A DNA stretch of 64,000 nucleotides from Anaerococcus jeddahensis (GCF_001182725.1 NZ_CWHU01000005.1:372001-436000); one strand, 5' to 3'. Positions 9,369-18,900 are shown, numbered from the stretch's first letter. Notes: generated by a model from the letters alone, not told the origin. Numbers and translations: made by a program.

Positions 9369-9842
9369 ATGCAAAATCTAATAGATTTAATTAGATCGAC
9401 TTTTTCTAATGAGATAGCTTTATTAATTATTAGTATGCTACCATTAATTGAGCTTAAAGGTTCAATACCTATAGGACTTGCTATGGGATTTAAACCAATA
9501 AATGCTTATTTATATTCAATTATTGGATCAACAATACCTGCAATTTTTATTCTTTTGTGGATTATGCCAATTATTTCTTATATGAAAACAAAAGATAGTT
9601 TAAAAAAATTAGCAGGTTGGGCAGAAAAAAAAGCGAAAAAAAAAGAAGGAAATATAAAAAAATATGAATATTTAGGCTTGTTTTTATTTGTAGCCATTCC
9701 TTTACCAGGAACTGGAGTTTGGATGGGATCTTTAATTGCATCAATTCTTGGCTTAAATAAGAAAAAATCTTTACTTATAATAGCTTTAGGAAATCTAATA
9801 GCTGGCCTAATTATTTATACTTTTTCAAGTTTTTTCTTTTAA
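9369..9842 (+). CDS. Small multi-drug export family membrane protein (COG2426)
   Basis: A 157-residue integral membrane protein with four or five hydrophobic segments and a Lys-rich cytoplasmic loop near residues 75-100. The motif LIELKGSIPIGLAMG near the start and IPLPGTGVWMGSLIAS in the second half are hallmarks of the family annotated as small multi-drug export proteins. The two motifs look like related half-repeats, as in DedA-like folds. The transport function is a database label and has little direct support. It is 9 nt upstream of the LCP gene and probably co-transcribed with it and apt. Confidence 0.75.
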   Translation: MQNLIDLIRSTFSNEIALLIISMLPLIELKGSIPIGLAMGFKPINAYLYSIIGSTIPAIFILLWIMPIISYMKTKDSLKKLAGWAEKKAKKKEGNIKKYEYLGLFLFVAIPLPGTGVWMGSLIASILGLNKKKSLLIIALGNLIAGLIIYTFSSFFF

Positions 9843-9851
9843 GGAGAATAG

Positions 9852-10757
9852 ATGAAAATTAAAAAAATAATTTTAAAAGTACTATTAATCTTACTGATGA
9901 TAATTACAGTATTTGCTGCTTTTACACTAATCAAAGGATTTATTTCATCACAAGTTGTAAATGATGAAAATAAATTTAGCGGGAATGATCTTTCAAGTGG
10001 AAATAATATTAAACAAAAAAATAAGGATGAATTGTTATTTCTTTTTGCAGGGGTTGATTCAACAGGAGAAAAAGTAAATACGAGAACAGATACTCTCATG
10101 CTTGTTTTAATGAATAAAAGTAATAAAACCATAGATATAATTTCCATTCCAAGAGATACAAGGGTAAATGTTGATGGAAATCTTAATAAAATTAATGCAG
10201 CTCATTCCTACGGAGGAATGGGAGATACAATTAGAACTGTAAGAGATTTTTTGTATATAGATCTTGATTATTATGCAGAAATTAGTTTTAAGGCAGTAGA
10301 GGATGGAGTAGATAAATTGGGAGGAGTCGATATAGATGTCCCCGAACAAATTGCTGAGGCCCAAGAAATCGAGCCTGGCCTTCACCATTTCAATGGAAAA
10401 GAAGCTCTTGATTATTGTAGATTTAGAAAAGGCTATGCAAATGCAGATTTGGGTAGAATTTCTTGCCAACAAGATTTTGTCGTACAATTTATAAAAAATA
10501 TGACAAAAGTTAAAAATATAATTAAAATTCCAGGAGTAATTTCAAAGGTTAATGAAAATATGGATTCAAATATAAAAATGTCAACAATTTTATCTTTTGC
10601 TTGGGCTTTTAGAAATATTGATGATGCAGAAATAAATACTCAAACAATACCAGGTTATCCTGATATGATAGATGGAATTTCTTATTATATACCAGACAAT
10701 GAGGCGACTATAGATATTAGAAATAAAATATTGTACAATTATTTATTAGGAGAGTAA
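9852..10757 (+). CDS. LytR-CpsA-Psr (LCP) family wall glycopolymer ligase
   Basis: A 301-residue LCP-family protein with an N-terminal membrane anchor (residues 5-30) and an extracellular LCP domain. Diagnostic stretches are FAGVDSTGEKVNTRTDTLML, SIPRDTRVNV (the arginine that binds the pyrophosphate lipid), and HHFNGKEALDYCRFRKGYANADLGRI. Family members move teichoic acid or other glycopolymers from undecaprenyl pyrophosphate onto peptidoglycan. Its position two genes after an LTA-synthase-like enzyme suggests an envelope theme. It starts 9 nt after the preceding gene and ends 10 nt before apt. Confidence 0.88.
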   Translation: MKIKKIILKVLLILLMIITVFAAFTLIKGFISSQVVNDENKFSGNDLSSGNNIKQKNKDELLFLFAGVDSTGEKVNTRTDTLMLVLMNKSNKTIDIISIPRDTRVNVDGNLNKINAAHSYGGMGDTIRTVRDFLYIDLDYYAEISFKAVEDGVDKLGGVDIDVPEQIAEAQEIEPGLHHFNGKEALDYCRFRKGYANADLGRISCQQDFVVQFIKNMTKVKNIIKIPGVISKVNENMDSNIKMSTILSFAWAFRNIDDAEINTQTIPGYPDMIDGISYYIPDNEATIDIRNKILYNYLLGE

Positions 10758-10767
10758 AGGAGAAAAT

Positions 10768-11286
10768 ATGGATATCAAATCAACTATTAGAGTAATTGAA
10801 GATTACCCACAAGAAGGAATTTCGTTTAAAGACATAACAACCCTTCTAAAAAACAAAGAGGCTTACCAAGAAACTTTAGACCTTATGGAAGAAAAATTAA
10901 GAGATTTTGAATTTGATTATATTATTGGAATCGAATCAAGAGGATTTATTTTCGGAGCAGCTCTTGCAGATAGGTTAAATGTAGGATTTATTCCAGTAAG
11001 AAAACCAGGAAAACTTCCAGGAGAGATCAAATCTTTATCATATGATTTAGAATACGGTCAAAGCACAATAGAAATTCATGAAGATTCTTTAGAAAAAGGA
11101 GACAAGGTTGTAATAGTAGATGACTTAATTGCAACAGGAGGATCAGCAAAAGCTTGTGCTAATCTTGTAGAATCTCTAGGTGGAGAAGTTGTTTGCTTAG
11201 AATTTTTAATAGAACTTACAAGCCTTAAAGCTCGTGAAGAATTAAAAGATTATAAGGTAATTTCTATAATAGAATATGATCATTAA
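10768..11286 (+). CDS. apt: Adenine phosphoribosyltransferase
   Basis: A 172-residue enzyme that salvages adenine to AMP using PRPP. The length and sequence are typical: YPQEGISFKDITTLL at the start, GIESRGFIFGAALA, the hood residues VRKPGKLPGE, and the PRPP loop VVIVDDLIATGGSAKA. A good ribosome binding site (AAGGAG) precedes the ATG, 10 nt after the LCP gene. A terminator follows directly, so apt ends the operon. Confidence 0.96.
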   Translation: MDIKSTIRVIEDYPQEGISFKDITTLLKNKEAYQETLDLMEEKLRDFEFDYIIGIESRGFIFGAALADRLNVGFIPVRKPGKLPGEIKSLSYDLEYGQSTIEIHEDSLEKGDKVVIVDDLIATGGSAKACANLVESLGGEVVCLEFLIELTSLKAREELKDYKVISIIEYDH

Positions 11287-11290
11287 AATA

Positions 11291-11317
11291 AACCTTCATT
11301 AATTTGAAGGTTTTTTA
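11291..11317 (+). terminator. Rho-independent terminator after apt
   Basis: AACCTTC and GAAGGTT form a stem around ATTAATTT, followed by a short T run. Confidence 0.8.
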
Positions 11318-11374
11318 TTTTGAAAATTTTTAAAAAATTTTATTAAAATATTTTTAAAAATTAGTATAATTTCC

Positions 11375-11402
11375 TTGCAAAGTTAATTGAACTTAGTATA
11401 GT
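11375..11402 (+). promoter_or_regulatory. Promoter of the heat-shock operon
   Basis: TTGCAA (11375-11380) and TATAGT (11397-11402) are 16 nt apart, 40 nt upstream of the DnaJ-like gene and immediately upstream of the CtsR box. Confidence 0.6.
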
Positions 11403-11410
11403 AAGATTAA

Positions 11411-11427
11411 GGTCAAAGATGGTCAGA
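11411..11427 (+). promoter_or_regulatory. CtsR operator (tandem heptad repeat)
   Basis: GGTCAAA-GAT-GGTCAGA is the tandem heptad, 3-nt spaced operator recognised by the CtsR heat-shock repressor, with one mismatch in the second copy. It lies just downstream of the -10 box, a typical repressing position, and predicts heat induction of the DnaJ-like/clpB operon. Confidence 0.85.
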
Positions 11428-11443
11428 GAATGATGGAGGTTTT

Positions 11444-12397
11444 ATGAAATATCAAGATTATTACGAAATATTAGGTGTAGATAAAAAGGCAAATGCCGAT
11501 CAAATTAAAAAAGCTTATAGAAAGCTTGCGAAAAAATACCACCCTGACCTTCATCCTGATGATAAAGAAGCCAGCAAAAAATTTGCGAAAATAAATGAAG
11601 CTTATGAAGTTTTATCTGATGAAAATAAGAGAAAACAATACGATATGTTTGGTCAAAGTGGAAACTTTAGCCAAGGTCAAAATTTTGATCCATCTCAATA
11701 TGGTTTTTCAGATATATTTTCAAATTTTGGAGTTGGAAACGGATCTTATACCTACACAAGTAGCACTGGAGGATCCTCTGGATTTTCAGATTTTTTTGAA
11801 ACCTTGTTTGGAGGAGCAAGATCTTCTTCAAGGTCTTCTTCCACAAATTTTGGAGGATTCGGATCAAGTTTTAAAAATGGATTTACAAAAGCAAAAAAAT
11901 CAAAAATTAAAGCTAAGGTTAACATATCACTAGATGAAGCAATGAGTGGTGCGTCTAGGACACTCAAATTAAAAGATAAAGAAACAAATTCTATAAAAGA
12001 AATTAATATCAATATACCAAGCGGAATGACAAGTGGAAAAAATTTAAAAATTGATGGTTCAAAATATAATTTGAATGCTGATATTTATGTTAAAGTAGAA
12101 ATTGAGCCAGATTCAACTTACAGGCTAGAAGGACTAGATATTATAAAAAGAGAAAGAATTTCTCCTTGGGATGCCTACTTTGGCGAAAAAATTACTGTCG
12201 ATAGTCCAAATGGAAAATTTAAAATAAATATTCCTGAAAAAATTGAAGCAGGAAACAAAATTAGGATTAAGGGTAAGGGATATAAGGATTTAAAAGGAAA
12301 AACTGGAGATCTTTATATAGAAATTCTTATCGATAATCCAAAAAATTTAAGCGAAGATCAAATTGACCTATACAAAAAATTAAAGGAATTAAATTAG
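11444..12397 (+). CDS. DnaJ-like (CbpA-type) co-chaperone
   Basis: A 317-residue J-domain protein. The J domain (residues 3-68) has [20 protein letters not shown] and the invariant HPD in [11 protein letters not shown] Gly/Phe/Ser-rich linker (about 75-145) is followed by a two-lobe C-terminal substrate-binding domain ([18 protein letters not shown], then GKNLKIDG and [20 protein letters not shown]). There are no CXXCXGXG zinc repeats, so it is a class II/CbpA-type rather than canonical DnaJ. It is 9 nt upstream of clpB behind a CtsR box, linking Hsp70 and Hsp100 disaggregation in one operon. Confidence 0.88.
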   Translation: MKYQDYYEILGVDKKANADQIKKAYRKLAKKYHPDLHPDDKEASKKFAKINEAYEVLSDENKRKQYDMFGQSGNFSQGQNFDPSQYGFSDIFSNFGVGNGSYTYTSSTGGSSGFSDFFETLFGGARSSSRSSSTNFGGFGSSFKNGFTKAKKSKIKAKVNISLDEAMSGASRTLKLKDKETNSIKEININIPSGMTSGKNLKIDGSKYNLNADIYVKVEIEPDSTYRLEGLDIIKRERISPWDAYFGEKITVDSPNGKFKINIPEKIEAGNKIRIKGKGYKDLKGKTGDLYIEILIDNPKNLSEDQIDLYKKLKELN

Positions 12398-12406
12398 GAG
12401 GACACT

Positions 12407-14986
12407 ATGGATTTTAACAAATTTACTCAAAAATCAACAGAAGCTATTAATGAAGCAAGTCAACTTGCTATAAAAAATGCCAACCCAGAAGTTGGCATAA
12501 TCCACCTAGCTTATGCCTTGGTTGAAGATTCAAATTCTTTCGTAAGCCAAGTTTTAGCTAATATGGGCTTGTACAAAAAAGTACTTAACAAAATGGAAGA
12601 AAAATTGGAAAATTTGCCAAGCCAATCTGGTTCAGCAAATATTTATCCAAACACAATTTTTCAAAGAATTTTACTAAAAAGTGAAGATTGCGCAAAGAAA
12701 ATGGGAGATTCTTTCATCTCAACTGAACACATCTTCTTAACTATTTTAAATGAAAATACAGAACTAAGCGATTATTTTAAGGAAATTGGATTAAACGCCA
12801 AAAATTTCTCAAATGAACTTAAAAAGGTCAGAAATGGTCAAAAAGTTACCAATGATAATCCAGAAGAAACAAATAATCCTTTGGAAAAATATGGTAGAAA
12901 TTTGACCAAAGAGGCAAGAGAAGGAAAAATAGATCCAGTTATTGGACGTGATACTGAAATTAGAAATTGCCAAAGAATTCTTTCAAGAAGAAAGAAAAAC
13001 AATCCAGTTTTGATTGGTCAACCTGGAGTTGGTAAAACTGCAATTGTAGAAGGCCTTGCCCAAAGAATTGTAAATAAAGATGTACCAGAACCACTTCAAG
13101 GAAGAACAATTTTTGCCCTTGATATGGCAAGCTTAGTTGCAGGAGCAAAATACAGGGGACAATTTGAAGAAAGATTAAAGTCAGTTATAGATGAAGTAAA
13201 AAAATCTGAAGGACAAATAATAATGTTTATCGATGAGCTTCACACAATTGTTGGAGCTGGTAAAACTGAAGGTTCAATGGATGCTTCAAATATAATGAAA
13301 CCAATGCTTGCTCGTGGAGAAATTAAAGTAATAGGAGCAACAACCTTAAATGAATACAGAGAATACATTGAAAAAGATGGAGCTCTTGAAAGAAGATTTC
13401 AAAAAGTTTTAGTTGCTGAACCAAGTGTTGAAGATACAATTTCAATTTTAAGGGGAATCAAGGATAAATATGAAATTTATCATGGAATAAGAATTCAAGA
13501 CCAAGCAGTAATAGCTGCAGCTGAGCTTTCAAACCGCTATATAACTGACAGATTTTTACCAGATAAGGCCATAGATTTGATGGATGAAGCTTGCGCAACT
13601 GTAAGAACTGAAATTGATACAATGCCAGAATATTTGGATGAAGAAAAAAGAAGAATTTTACAAGTTCAAATTGAAATTGCAGCTCTTAAAAAAGAAGATG
13701 ATGAAAAGAGCAAGAAAAGACTCGAATCATTGGAAAAAGAATTGGCAGATGCCAATGAAAGATATAAGGCTGATTTTAATAAATGGAAAAGTCAAAAAGA
13801 TTCTATAAATTCTGTAAAAGATATTAAAGAAGAGATTGACAAGGTAAAAGTAGAAATTGAAAAAGCTGAAAGAAATTACGATTTTGAAAAATTATCTGAG
13901 CTTAAATATGGAAAACTTACAGAACTTGAAAAAAAATTAAAGGAAAAAGAAAAAGACCAAGAAAATAATTCTTCTATAAAAGAAGAAGTTACTGATGAAG
14001 ACATTGCTGATGTTGTTTCAAATTGGACAAATATTCCAGTAAATAAACTTGTAGAAAGTGAAAGAAGTAAGATTTTGGGACTTTCTGAAAAGTTACACGA
14101 GAGAGTTATTGGACAAGATGAAGCAGTAGATAGCGTATCAGATGCAATAATAAGGGCAAGATCTGGACTTAAAGATATAAATAAACCAATCGGTTCATTC
14201 ATCTTCCTTGGACCTACTGGAGTTGGTAAAACTGAGCTTGCAAAATCACTTGCTGAAGCTATGTTTGATAGCGAAAAAAATATGATTAGGATTGATATGT
14301 CAGAATATATGGAAAAATATTCTGTATCAAGATTAATCGGTGCAGCACCAGGTTATGTTGGTTACGAAGAAGGTGGACAATTGACTGAGGCTGTAAGACG
14401 CAATCCTTATTCAGTAATTTTATTTGACGAAATTGAAAAAGCTCACCCAGATGTTTTCAATATTTTATTACAAGTTTTGGATGATGGAAGACTTACAGAT
14501 AGTCAAGGAAGAACAGTTAATTTCAAAAATACAATTATAATTATGACTTCAAATATTGGTTCAACTTATTTGATAGATGGACTAAAAGAAGATGGAACAA
14601 TTGATGAAGAAAACAAAAAGCTTGTTGATTCTGCACTAAGAAGTTCTTTCAAACCAGAATTTTTAAATAGAATTGATGACATAGTTATGTTTAAGCCACT
14701 AACAAGTGATCAAATATTTAAAATTATTGACCTATTAATTGCAGATATTTCAAAAAGACTTGAAGACCGTGATATTACAATTGAGCTTACTAAAAAGGCC
14801 CATGAATATATTCTTGATAAATCCTATGATGTAGAATATGGTGCAAGACCAATAAAAAGATTCTTGCAAGCAAATATTGAAACAAATCTAGGAAGAAAAA
14901 TTATCGAAGGAAATATCATGGAAGGAGATCATGTCATTATAGATTTAGATAAAAATAATGATTTGGTATATGAAGTTAAAAATTAA
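12407..14986 (+). CDS. clpB: ATP-dependent chaperone ClpB
   Basis: An 859-residue Hsp100 disaggregase. It has an N-terminal double Clp-N domain (about 1-145), AAA module 1 with Walker [14 protein letters not shown] and Walker [12 protein letters not shown], a coiled-coil middle domain (about 400-525) that contacts DnaK, and AAA module 2 with [13 protein letters not shown] and [13 protein letters not shown]. The C-terminal [11 protein letters not shown] is the typical D2-small segment. The presence of the M-domain and absence of the ClpP-binding loop agree with ClpB rather than ClpC. It is regulated with the DnaJ-like gene by the upstream CtsR box. Confidence 0.96.
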   Translation: MDFNKFTQKSTEAINEASQLAIKNANPEVGIIHLAYALVEDSNSFVSQVLANMGLYKKVLNKMEEKLENLPSQSGSANIYPNTIFQRILLKSEDCAKKMGDSFISTEHIFLTILNENTELSDYFKEIGLNAKNFSNELKKVRNGQKVTNDNPEETNNPLEKYGRNLTKEAREGKIDPVIGRDTEIRNCQRILSRRKKNNPVLIGQPGVGKTAIVEGLAQRIVNKDVPEPLQGRTIFALDMASLVAGAKYRGQFEERLKSVIDEVKKSEGQIIMFIDELHTIVGAGKTEGSMDASNIMKPMLARGEIKVIGATTLNEYREYIEKDGALERRFQKVLVAEPSVEDTISILRGIKDKYEIYHGIRIQDQAVIAAAELSNRYITDRFLPDKAIDLMDEACATVRTEIDTMPEYLDEEKRRILQVQIEIAALKKEDDEKSKKRLESLEKELADANERYKADFNKWKSQKDSINSVKDIKEEIDKVKVEIEKAERNYDFEKLSELKYGKLTELEKKLKEKEKDQENNSSIKEEVTDEDIADVVSNWTNIPVNKLVESERSKILGLSEKLHERVIGQDEAVDSVSDAIIRARSGLKDINKPIGSFIFLGPTGVGKTELAKSLAEAMFDSEKNMIRIDMSEYMEKYSVSRLIGAAPGYVGYEEGGQLTEAVRRNPYSVILFDEIEKAHPDVFNILLQVLDDGRLTDSQGRTVNFKNTIIIMTSNIGSTYLIDGLKEDGTIDEENKKLVDSALRSSFKPEFLNRIDDIVMFKPLTSDQIFKIIDLLIADISKRLEDRDITIELTKKAHEYILDKSYDVEYGARPIKRFLQANIETNLGRKIIEGNIMEGDHVIIDLDKNNDLVYEVKN

Positions 14987-14999
14987 AGAATAAATATAA

Positions 15000-15037
15000 A
15001 AAGAGAAAATTTCTTTTTGAGATTTTCTCTTTTTCTT
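15000..15037 (+). terminator. Rho-independent terminator after clpB
   Basis: AAAGAGAAAAT and GATTTTCTCTTT form a stem around a T-rich loop, with further T residues after it. The remaining bases up to the NrdR region show no gene. Confidence 0.7.
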
Positions 15038-15154
15038 TGTCTTTAAATCGGGAAAATTTATTTTTAAAAATTATTTTTCAAATTATATTTATACAAAGAC
15101 CTAGGAAAAATCCCAAAGATTGGAAAGAAATATACAGACAAAAAAACTAAAAAA

Positions 15155-15199
15155 CACAATATATAGTACTATCTTGTTTTAATATATCTATATATGGTA
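15155..15199 (+). promoter_or_regulatory. Pair of NrdR boxes in the nrdD promoter
   Basis: Box 1 CACAATATATAGTA (15155-15168) and box 2 ATCTATATATGGTA (15186-15199) both fit the NrdR consensus, and their starts are 31 nt apart, about three helical turns, as expected for cooperative NrdR binding. Box 2 overlaps the spacer and -10 element of the promoter, so NrdR with bound (d)ATP would repress nrdD. Confidence 0.85.
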
Positions 15200-15203
15200 T
15201 ACT
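15174..15203 (+). promoter_or_regulatory. Promoter of nrdD
   Basis: TTGTTT (15174-15179) and TATACT (15198-15203) are 18 nt apart, with TGG just before the -10, an extended -10-like feature. It is overlapped by the second NrdR box. Confidence 0.65.
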
Positions 15204-15230
15204 AGAAGAGTATTAAAAAAGGAGTGCTAT

Positions 15231-17351
15231 ATGGTTAAAGTTGTTAAAAGAAATGGTCAAAAAGCAGATTTTGATAAAGATAAAATAAAAATAGCTATAG
15301 AAAAAGCTATGAACTCACCAAATGGTGTTTATATTGAAAATCAGGCAGAAGAAATTGCAAATGAAATAGAAGACAGAGCCAAAGATAAAAGAGAAATTTC
15401 AATTTATCAAATTGAAGATCAAGTTTATTACAAACTAATTGATAAGAAAAATCCTGCAACAGCAAAATCATACGAGGCTTATAGGTCAGTTCAAGCCTAC
15501 AAAAGAGCAGCAAATACAACAGACGATGACATAATAGGTTTACTTGAAAGAACAAACATTGATGTAATGGATGAAAATTCCAATAAAAATCCATTGATTG
15601 CTTCAACCCAAAGAGATTTGATAGCAGGAGAAGTGTCAAAAGATTTGGCAAAAAGAAAATTAATTGATGCAGACCTTGTAGAAGCTCACGAAAATGGAGC
15701 AATCCATATCCACGATCTTGATTATTTAATCCAACCAATTTTTAATTGTTGCTTGGTAAATATGAAAGATATGCTCGATAAGGGAACAGTTATAAACGGA
15801 AAGACAATTGAAACGCCTAAATCTTTCCAAGTAGCTTGTAATGTTATGACCCAAATTATTGCCCAAATTGCCTCAAACCAATACGGAGGTCAATCTATAA
15901 ATATTTCATGTCTTTCAAAATATTTGGAAGTTTCTTACAAGAAAAATTACAAATTGGCAAAAGAAATTTTATCAAGTGAAGAAGAAATAAAGGCTATGGC
16001 TGAAAAACTTACCCAAAGAGATTTGGAATCTGGAATTCAAACTATCCAATACCAAATAAATACTCTTATGACCTCAAACGGTCAAGCGCCTTTTGTTACC
16101 TTGTTTATGCACACAGATGAAAACGACCCATACTTGGACCAAACCGTAAGAATAATTGAAGAAATTTTAAAACAAAGACTTGAAGGAATAAAAAACGAAG
16201 CAGGGGTTTATGTTACACCAGCTTTCCCAAAATTAATTTATGTTTTGGATGAAAATAATGTAAAAAAGGGTAGCAAATATCACTATCTTACAGAATTATC
16301 TATAAAATGTACAGCTAAAAGAATGTATCCAGATTATATCTCAGCCAAAAAAATGAGAGAAAATTACGAGGGAAATGTTTTTTCTCCAATGGGATGCAGG
16401 GCATTTTTGCCACCATATAAGGATGAAAATGGGAATTATAAATTTGATGGCAGATTTAATATAGGAGTTTGTACAATAAATCTTCCACAAATTGGAATTC
16501 TTGCAAAAAATGATGAGGAAAAATTCTTTGAAATTTTAAATAAAAGAATGGATCTTGTAAAAAGAGTTGGGATTTTGAGATATGAGCACCTAAAAGATGT
16601 AACAAGCGACTCATCACCAATCCATTTTCAACACGGAGCAATAGCAAGACTTAAACCTCACCAAAGAATAGAACCACTTTTAAAAAATGCCTACGCAACA
16701 GTTACAATTGGATATATTGGAATTTATGAAGCATGTAAACTTGTAAAAGGAGTAAGTCATACAAGTAAAGAAGGAAAAGAATTTGCCTTTAAAATAATGG
16801 ACTTATTAAATAAGAAAAAAGAAGAATGGATAAAAGAAACCGGACTTCAATTTGCAGTTTACGGAACTCCAGCAGAAAATCTTACAAATAGGTTTGCTTC
16901 AATCGATAGAAAAAGATTTGGAGAGATTGAAGATGTAACTGACAAGGGATATTACACAAATTCTTTCCACGTTGATGTAAGAGAAAATATTTCTGCTTTT
17001 GAAAAATTTGATTTTGAATCAAAATTTCAAGATATGTCATCAGGTGGTTGTATTTCCTATGTAGAAATTCCAAATATGGCAAATAACTTAAAAGCTCTTG
17101 GAACAATTGTTGAATATATTTATGACCATATCCAATATGCAGAATTTAATACAAAATCTGACTATTGCTCAGAATGTGGTTATGATGGAGAAATGCTTTT
17201 AAATGACAACAATCAATGGTATTGTCCACAATGTGGAAATAAAGAAAGATCAAAACTTACAGTAGTAAGAAGAACTTGCGGATATTTGGGAGAAAATTTC
17301 TGGAACGAAGGAAGAACCAAAGAAATAAAAGCAAGAGTTTTGCATATATAA
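15231..17351 (+). CDS. nrdD: Anaerobic ribonucleoside-triphosphate reductase
   Basis: The class III reductase converts NTPs to dNTPs under anoxia. At 706 residues it has an N-terminal ATP-cone (VKRNGQKADFDKDKIKIAIEKAM) for allosteric control, the central glycyl-radical barrel, a C-terminal zinc site (CSECGYDGEM and CPQCG), and the radical motif RRTCGYLGENFW, whose glycine becomes the radical after activation by NrdG. A strong ribosome binding site (AAGGAG) precedes the ATG. Expression is under paired NrdR boxes. nrdG lies downstream but is separated by about 430 nt of repeats instead of the usual close spacing. Confidence 0.97.
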   Translation: MVKVVKRNGQKADFDKDKIKIAIEKAMNSPNGVYIENQAEEIANEIEDRAKDKREISIYQIEDQVYYKLIDKKNPATAKSYEAYRSVQAYKRAANTTDDDIIGLLERTNIDVMDENSNKNPLIASTQRDLIAGEVSKDLAKRKLIDADLVEAHENGAIHIHDLDYLIQPIFNCCLVNMKDMLDKGTVINGKTIETPKSFQVACNVMTQIIAQIASNQYGGQSINISCLSKYLEVSYKKNYKLAKEILSSEEEIKAMAEKLTQRDLESGIQTIQYQINTLMTSNGQAPFVTLFMHTDENDPYLDQTVRIIEEILKQRLEGIKNEAGVYVTPAFPKLIYVLDENNVKKGSKYHYLTELSIKCTAKRMYPDYISAKKMRENYEGNVFSPMGCRAFLPPYKDENGNYKFDGRFNIGVCTINLPQIGILAKNDEEKFFEILNKRMDLVKRVGILRYEHLKDVTSDSSPIHFQHGAIARLKPHQRIEPLLKNAYATVTIGYIGIYEACKLVKGVSHTSKEGKEFAFKIMDLLNKKKEEWIKETGLQFAVYGTPAENLTNRFASIDRKRFGEIEDVTDKGYYTNSFHVDVRENISAFEKFDFESKFQDMSSGGCISYVEIPNMANNLKALGTIVEYIYDHIQYAEFNTKSDYCSECGYDGEMLLNDNNQWYCPQCGNKERSKLTVVRRTCGYLGENFWNEGRTKEIKARVLHI

Positions 17352-17428
17352 TAAAAGTCTACGGTAGTTTACTTAGATTGTAGATAAAGTTTAAATTCAA
17401 ATGGATTTTATTTTGAAATAAACCTAAA

Positions 17429-17495
17429 CCCATCTCGACCGACTGAAAGGAGTGGAGAGATCTCATGAGATCTCTCGACTACGCTCGAGATGTGG
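17429..17495. repeat. Palindromic intergenic repeat, copy A
   Basis: The outer arms CATCTCGA and TCGAGATG flank a perfect inner palindrome AGAGATCTCATGAGATCTCT (17456-17475). The same core recurs at 17669-17695 and 21608-21647, which marks it as a dispersed repeat family. Confidence 0.75.
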
Positions 17496-17634
17496 CATAT
17501 CGTAATCTTATTTATAATAATTAATAAATTACAGAATCTATTTTGATAACAGCTAAGTCTACATTAATAGACTCAGAGCGTAGACAAAGTCAGTTTAATA
17601 ATTCATTAATAATTCAAAAACAAATTACGCTAAA

Positions 17635-17718
17635 ACCCATCTCGACTAAGTGAGTGAAACGAACGCATGGAGAGATCTCATGAGATTTCTCGACTCACTA
17701 CGTTCGCTCGAAATGGGT
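17635..17718. repeat. Palindromic intergenic repeat, copy B
   Basis: The outer arms ACCCATCTCGA and TCGAAATGGGT enclose inner arms AGAGATCTC / GAGATTTCT and further complementary stretches (GAACG / CGTTC). Its centre matches copy A with one change. The whole unit can fold into one long cruciform. Confidence 0.75.
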
Positions 17719-17753
17719 GAAAATTGAGTTTGTCAACAGTCTGAGCCTACATT

Positions 17754-17767
17754 AGTAGACTTTTTTT
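17754..17767 (+). terminator. Possible terminator before nrdG
   Basis: AGCCTAC and GTAGACT (17744-17761, one mismatch) form a short stem around ATTA, followed by seven T residues ending only 11 nt before the nrdG start. It could attenuate read-through from nrdD. Confidence 0.45.
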
Positions 17768-17778
17768 ATGGAGGATTT

Positions 17779-18279
17779 ATGAGATACGGGCAAATTAGAA
17801 AATATGATGTGGCAAATGGTCCGGGGATTAGGACTTCATTTTTTGTCACAGGCTGTCATGCAAATTGCAAAAATTGTTTTAATGAAGAATATATGAATCC
17901 AAATTTTGGAAATTTGTGGACAGATAAACAAACTCAAGAAATTATTTCATATTTAAAAAAAGATGAGATAGAGGGACTCACCATTTTGGGAGGAGAGCCT
18001 TTTGAATCTACAGAAGATTTAATACAAATCGTAAAAAAAATCAAAAAAGAATCGGACAAGTCAATTTGGATTTTTTCTGGATTTTTATATGAAATTTTGG
18101 TAAATATTGAAAATGCAAAAGATCTTTTGTCAATGTGTGATGTTTTGGTTGATGGACTTTTTGTAGAAGAATTAAAGGATTTAAGATTAAAATTCAAGGG
18201 CTCGTCAAACCAAAGGACCATAGATATTAAAAAATCTTTAGAAAGTGGAAAAGTAATCCTTTTAGATGGGTATAATTAG
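17779..18279 (+). CDS. nrdG: Anaerobic ribonucleotide reductase-activating protein
   Basis: A 166-residue radical SAM activase that abstracts hydrogen from the NrdD glycine. The [4Fe-4S] motif GCHANCKNC (C-x3-C-x2-C) follows GPGIRTSFFVT, and the SAM-binding GGEPF appears near residue 73. Length and motifs are standard. The start ATG has GGAGG seven nt upstream. Because a terminator-like hairpin and repeats separate it from nrdD, it may use a promoter within the repeat-rich spacer; I did not find a convincing one. Confidence 0.95.
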   Translation: MRYGQIRKYDVANGPGIRTSFFVTGCHANCKNCFNEEYMNPNFGNLWTDKQTQEIISYLKKDEIEGLTILGGEPFESTEDLIQIVKKIKKESDKSIWIFSGFLYEILVNIENAKDLLSMCDVLVDGLFVEELKDLRLKFKGSSNQRTIDIKKSLESGKVILLDGYN

Positions 18280-18305
18280 AATAGAAAAAAAATTAGGAGG
18301 ATTAA

Positions 18306-18893
18306 ATGGAAATAAATAAAAAAAGAAAAGGTCTAAGTGGAACTGTTATTGCAATAGTTGCAATAATTGCTCTAGCAATAATAATTTTGGTTCCATCATA
18401 CAATGGACTTGTAAAACAAAAAGAGCAACTTGATGAATCATACGCACAAGTGCAAAATGTTGTTCAAAGAAGAGCAGACTTAATTCCAAATCTTGTAAAT
18501 ACTGTAAAAGGATATTCAAAACATGAAAAAGATACTTTAACAGAAGTAACAAATGCAAGAGCAGGAATAAAAAATGCAAAAGGCCCAAAAGAATTGGCTG
18601 AAGCAAATGAGCAAATGTCTCAAGCTATAAGAAATATTAATGTAGTTGCTGAAGCCTATCCAGATTTAAAGGCAGATACGCAATTTACTCGACTAATGGA
18701 TGAGCTTGCTGGAACTGAAAATAGAATTTCTGTAGAAAGAAAAAATTATAACTCAGAAGTTAAGGCTTACAATACAAAAGTTAAATCATTTCCTACAAGT
18801 ATTTTTGCATCAATGATGGGATTTGATAAGGCAGAATATTTTGAAGCTGATCAGTCAGCTCAAGATGCCCCACAAGTAAATTTTGGTAGCTAG
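18306..18893 (+). CDS. LemA family membrane protein
   Basis: A 195-residue LemA-family protein. A single N-terminal membrane helix (about residues 13-32) is followed by a long helical region with the family signature YNGLVKQKEQLDESYAQVQNV and RRADLIPNLVNTVKGY. The C-terminal stretch VKSFPTSIFASMMGFDKAEYFE is also conserved in LemA. The function is poorly defined. LemA genes are very often paired with TPM-domain (YgcG-type) genes, as here with a 7-nt gap. Confidence 0.92.
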   Translation: MEINKKRKGLSGTVIAIVAIIALAIIILVPSYNGLVKQKEQLDESYAQVQNVVQRRADLIPNLVNTVKGYSKHEKDTLTEVTNARAGIKNAKGPKELAEANEQMSQAIRNINVVAEAYPDLKADTQFTRLMDELAGTENRISVERKNYNSEVKAYNTKVKSFPTSIFASMMGFDKAEYFEADQSAQDAPQVNFGS

Positions 18894-18900
18894 GTAGACT

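Larger units (their letters stand above)
17352..17778. other. Gene-free nrdD-nrdG spacer with repeats
   Basis: No coding region is apparent in these 427 nt. They contain two related palindromic repeat units (17429-17495 and 17635-17718), several GTCTAC/GTAGAC hairpin halves (for example AGTCTA-CATTAA-TAGACT at about 17556-17573), and a final terminator-like hairpin with a T run at 17754-17767. The GTCTAC motifs at both edges suggest that a once shorter spacer or terminator was expanded by repeat insertion. Confidence 0.6.

Noticed and set aside
17429-17718. Insertion sequence between nrdD and nrdG
   Set aside because: There is no transposase frame and no clear terminal repeats with target duplication. 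The units are short palindromes and not a complete insertion sequence.
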